A stretch of 38,010 nucleotides of DNA from Acidobacteriota bacterium. Lineage in GTDB: Bacteria; Actinomycetota; Acidimicrobiia; Acidimicrobiales; Palsa-688. Location: NCBI GenBank assembly GCA_028876385.1, contig JAGWSF010000043.1, positions 1 to 38,010 on the forward strand, given 5' to 3'. This document shows positions 35,859 through 38,010 of this stretch, piece after piece (the first letter of the stretch is position 1; each line of letters begins with the position of its first letter). The notes beneath the pieces are model-generated. The model did no database searches, had not been told where the DNA came from, and was given only the letters and a program-made list of their open reading frames with translations. The position numbers were made by a program, and so were the translations under genes.

Positions 35859-37277
35859 TTGAAGCGCACTCTCAAGCTCGGCCTGGTGGCCCTCACCGCC
35901 GCATCGGCCGCCATGCCGTTGCTGGCGAGCCAAGCGGCCTTCGCCGATTACGCCCCCTCGTCGAGCGACGTGGTCGGCACGGGGTCCGACACCCTGCAGT
36001 ACATGATCGACTTCATGGCTGACGGCAACGCCTACGGGACCACTGGGTTCAACACCGCCAGCCCCCACAACAAGCTGGTCAACATCGACGCCACCGCCGA
36101 CTTCAACGCCCGCCTGGCCTTCGATGCCAACGGCAACAACGGCAACGGCAACGGCGCCGCCGCGACCTGCGGCCCCGGCTCGGGCACGACTGCCGGCACC
36201 GGCAACATCGGTGGCACCGTCTCGGTGACCGGACCGTGCGTGCTCAACCCCACTGTGGTGCTGCGCGCCGGCCTGCAGGGTGCCCAGCGCCCCAACGGGT
36301 CGGGAGCCGGCTTCAAGGCGCTCGCCGGTGATGTCACCGACGGCACGCACACCCTCAACTACAGCCGGGCTTCGGGTGCGCAGCATCCCGGGACCACCTA
36401 CGGCTCCTGCGGTAGCTCCACCAGCCCCTGCTTCGACAGCATCATCGTCGGTCACGAGAACGTCGAGATGATCGCCGCCAACGGCACCACCGGCCACACC
36501 ACCAACGCCGTCGCCCTCACCAGCGCCCAGCTCACCGCCATCTACTCGGCCAACACCACCGGGACCAACGGTCTCGGAGGCACCGGCTGTGTGACGTGGA
36601 ACGAGGTCGGAGGCACCAGCACCGACACGATCATCCCCCTCATCCCGCAGCCCGGCTCGGGCACCCGCTCCTTCTTCCTCGGCGCGCTGGGCCTGGCCAA
36701 TCCCGGTAGCTGCACCGTGATCAGCGAGGAGAACGACCCGACCGCCATCGGCTCGTCGGCCGTTCCGGCCGACACCATCGAGCCCATGTCGGCCGGCCGG
36801 CTGAACATGTTCCTCGGCGTTGACGGCAACGGCAAGTCCGGCGGCATCGGGGGCTACTTCCTCGATTCCACCTGCGGCTTCGACGCCAACACCACCACGG
36901 GTGCCAACGCCTGCGGTACCGGCACCGGCGCCAACTACTTCACCAACCCGCTGGCCCCGCCCGTCACGCCGATCGCCGGCGCCGCCACCTTCCCTCGGGA
37001 CCTGTACATGTACTTCCGGGACAGTGACATCAACTCCACCACCCCGCTCGAGCCGGGCGGCTCGGTGAACTGGCTGCGCAGCCTCTTCTACAACCCCTGC
37101 CAGAACGGGCAGACTGGCTGCGTCACCACGACTGATCCCGAGGGTGCGACGGTGACCTACGGTCCCGGCGGCGCTCCGTACATCGACACCACCGCGGGCT
37201 TCAACGCCATCCTCCAGGCCGGTGTCAGCCCCCGGGACCCGGTGGCGACGGGCAACTTCCTCCGGGGCGGCATCTAA
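35859..37277 (+). CDS. secreted PstS-type substrate-binding protein
   Basis: The 472-residue product begins MKRTLKLGLVALTAASAAMPLLASQAAFADYAP, a signal peptide with probable cleavage after AFA; there is no lipobox and no C-terminal helix, so the mature protein is free or non-covalently held. PstS-type features are VVGTGSDTLQYMIDFMADG, LTSAQLTAIYSAN and the loop P263-Q-P-G-S-G-T269, which keeps GSGT but lacks the Arg and Asp of classical PstS. Seven or more cysteines suggest disulfides. TTG at 35859 is chosen for its strong AAGGAG 5 bases upstream. Codons end in C or G almost throughout (AAC, GCC, ACC), unlike the 31808 gene, which suggests high expression. Confidence 0.85.
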   Translation: MKRTLKLGLVALTAASAAMPLLASQAAFADYAPSSSDVVGTGSDTLQYMIDFMADGNAYGTTGFNTASPHNKLVNIDATADFNARLAFDANGNNGNGNGAAATCGPGSGTTAGTGNIGGTVSVTGPCVLNPTVVLRAGLQGAQRPNGSGAGFKALAGDVTDGTHTLNYSRASGAQHPGTTYGSCGSSTSPCFDSIIVGHENVEMIAANGTTGHTTNAVALTSAQLTAIYSANTTGTNGLGGTGCVTWNEVGGTSTDTIIPLIPQPGSGTRSFFLGALGLANPGSCTVISEENDPTAIGSSAVPADTIEPMSAGRLNMFLGVDGNGKSGGIGGYFLDSTCGFDANTTTGANACGTGTGANYFTNPLAPPVTPIAGAATFPRDLYMYFRDSDINSTTPLEPGGSVNWLRSLFYNPCQNGQTGCVTTTDPEGATVTYGPGGAPYIDTTAGFNAILQAGVSPRDPVATGNFLRGGI

Positions 37278-37326
37278 AGCCCGGAGTCGATTGCGGGTGG
37301 GAGCGACGGACCGCTCCGACCAATAC

Positions 37327-37382
37327 GGAAGCGGGCCGCTCCTCCCGGGATACGGGAGGAGCGGCTCGCGGGGCCCGCTTCC
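37327..37382 (+). terminator. large nested hairpin after the secreted PstS-like gene
   Basis: The inner stem of 13 perfect pairs (37335-37347 with 37353-37365, starting GCCGCTCC) has the 5-base loop GGATA. An outer pairing, GGAAGCGGGCC (37327-37337) with GGCCCGCTTCC (37372-37382), is also perfect and competes for three bases. It begins 50 bases after the TAA stop. No T-run follows, so it may terminate weakly, or stabilise the upstream mRNA while letting some transcription reach the next secreted gene. Confidence 0.55.
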
Positions 37383-37404
37383 ACGAGGAGCGGCAGTGAG
37401 CATC

Positions 37405-37435
37405 GAGCCGGGGCCAGGAGGAGCGGCCCCGGCTC
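37405..37435 (+). other. second hairpin with GGAGGAG in its loop
   Basis: GAGCCGGGGCC (37405-37415) pairs perfectly with GGCCCCGGCTC (37425-37435) around the loop AGGAGGAGC. The decamer GAGGAGCGGC occurs at 37356-37365, 37385-37394 and 37418-37427, so the gap 37278-37513 carries three copies of the motif in hairpin-forming context. The last 78 bases before the next gene contain the ribosome site AAAGGAAAG. The role is unknown. Confidence 0.5.
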
Positions 37436-37513
37436 GGCCGGAAGACGTCCGGCCAGCAGTTTCACCCCAGCAGACAACGAAGTACCTCTGAATCGAACCG
37501 AAAGGAAAGAACC

Positions 37514-38010
37514 TTGAAGATCAACCTCAAGGCCGCCGTGGCGAGTCTCGCTACGGTGGCCGTGGCCGGCGGAGGCCTCCTGGTCATGTCCGCCACCGCC
37601 GCTCATGCGGCTGGTAGCGCGCCGGCGTGGGAGCCTGATCCGCAGTCGGCCAGCTACGGCCAGGTGGTGTTCTACGACGCCAACGGCAATGTGGTCACCA
37701 GCGGTAGCGACTACAACAATCCCTTCGCGTGGGCCGTCGGGGCCACCGCCAGCGATCCCGGGGTGAACCAGGGCAACCTGATCACCGACCTCCCCCAGCA
37801 GGGTGTGCTGACGGCCAACTGGTCCGGCAGCCTGGATAACTCCAGCCCGCTCCCCCCGACCGGCGCTCCGGCTGATGTGACCGCTCTGGCGGCCACCCAC
37901 CCGGTGGTGGCTGGTGGTACGGCGGCGAGCATCTTGAACTTCAACGTCAAGTTCCCGACCACCACGGTGGCCGGCTACCAGGATGTGGTGCAGTTCCGGG
38001 TGACCGACTC
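37514..38010 (+). CDS. secreted protein of unknown function, 3' end beyond the window
   Basis: A TTG at 37514, preceded by AAAGGAAAG at 37500-37508, opens a frame of 165 codons that runs to the window end without a stop. It encodes MKINLKAAVASLATVAVAGGG, a signal peptide with likely cleavage after AHA, then APAWEPDPQSASYGQVVFYD and a beta-rich, Asn/Gly/Thr-rich mature region. The start context (TTG-AAG, strong ribosome site, similar leader) matches the preceding secreted PstS-like gene, and both use C-ending codons almost exclusively. Co-transcription through the hairpins is likely. No family is recognised from the visible part. Confidence 0.8.
   Translation, partial: MKINLKAAVASLATVAVAGGGLLVMSATAAHAAGSAPAWEPDPQSASYGQVVFYDANGNVVTSGSDYNNPFAWAVGATASDPGVNQGNLITDLPQQGVLTANWSGSLDNSSPLPPTGAPADVTALAATHPVVAGGTAASILNFNVKFPTTTVAGYQDVVQFRVTD

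Overview
The window is a very GC-rich bacterial chromosome segment, densely packed with genes mostly on the + strand. I infer a rod-shaped Actinomycetota member, possibly class Acidimicrobiia. The reasons are the clpX-folC-ndk and B12-radical-SAM/DUF2344/RNase E-G/rplU/rpmA/obgE/proB gene orders, frequent GTG and TTG starts, several genes that look leaderless behind a TAGnnT -10 hexamer, an LAxTG-type sorting signal, and a complete mreBCD-PBP2-rodA elongation cluster. The class assignment is inference; no rRNA or tRNA gene was seen that could settle it.

Positions 1-24121 are mainly housekeeping. They hold the 3' part of clpX; folC; ndk; the elongasome block mreB-mreC-mreD-mrdA-rodA; a coupled B12-binding-type radical SAM protein and DUF2344 protein; an RNase E/G with a long disordered N-terminus; rplU-rpmA-obgE-proB; then purU coupled to proB, a lipoprotein with a Gly-Tyr-Pro-Pro repeat tail, and gnd. 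A CcdA-type antitoxin and MazF-type toxin sit between the RNase gene and rplU behind a perfect inverted-repeat operator. A minus-strand group holds an LAFTG cell-wall-anchored protein, pspA and a two-helix membrane protein; it is divergent from proA.

Positions 24199-38010 form an envelope and phosphate region. A secreted beta-propeller protein and a lipoprotein lie on the minus strand. They are followed on the + strand by a tightly coupled six-gene operon: pstB, pstC, pstA, two membrane-tethered PstS-related proteins, and a membrane protein with a sortase fold that lacks both the catalytic His and Cys. After a 182-base gap come a freely secreted PstS-related protein and the start of another secreted protein; the latter has strong signal-peptide and ribosome-site evidence although it runs off the window. 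Two sets of 11-base direct repeats resembling actinobacterial PHO boxes lie upstream of the propeller gene and of the secreted PstS-like gene.

The most unusual part is 27116-37277. An ABC phosphate-type importer is fused at operon level to two tethered receptors and a catalytically degenerate sortase, and the three PstS-type proteins differ at the loop that contacts phosphate in classical PstS. This may be a receptor-array uptake or sensing system; that role is inference.
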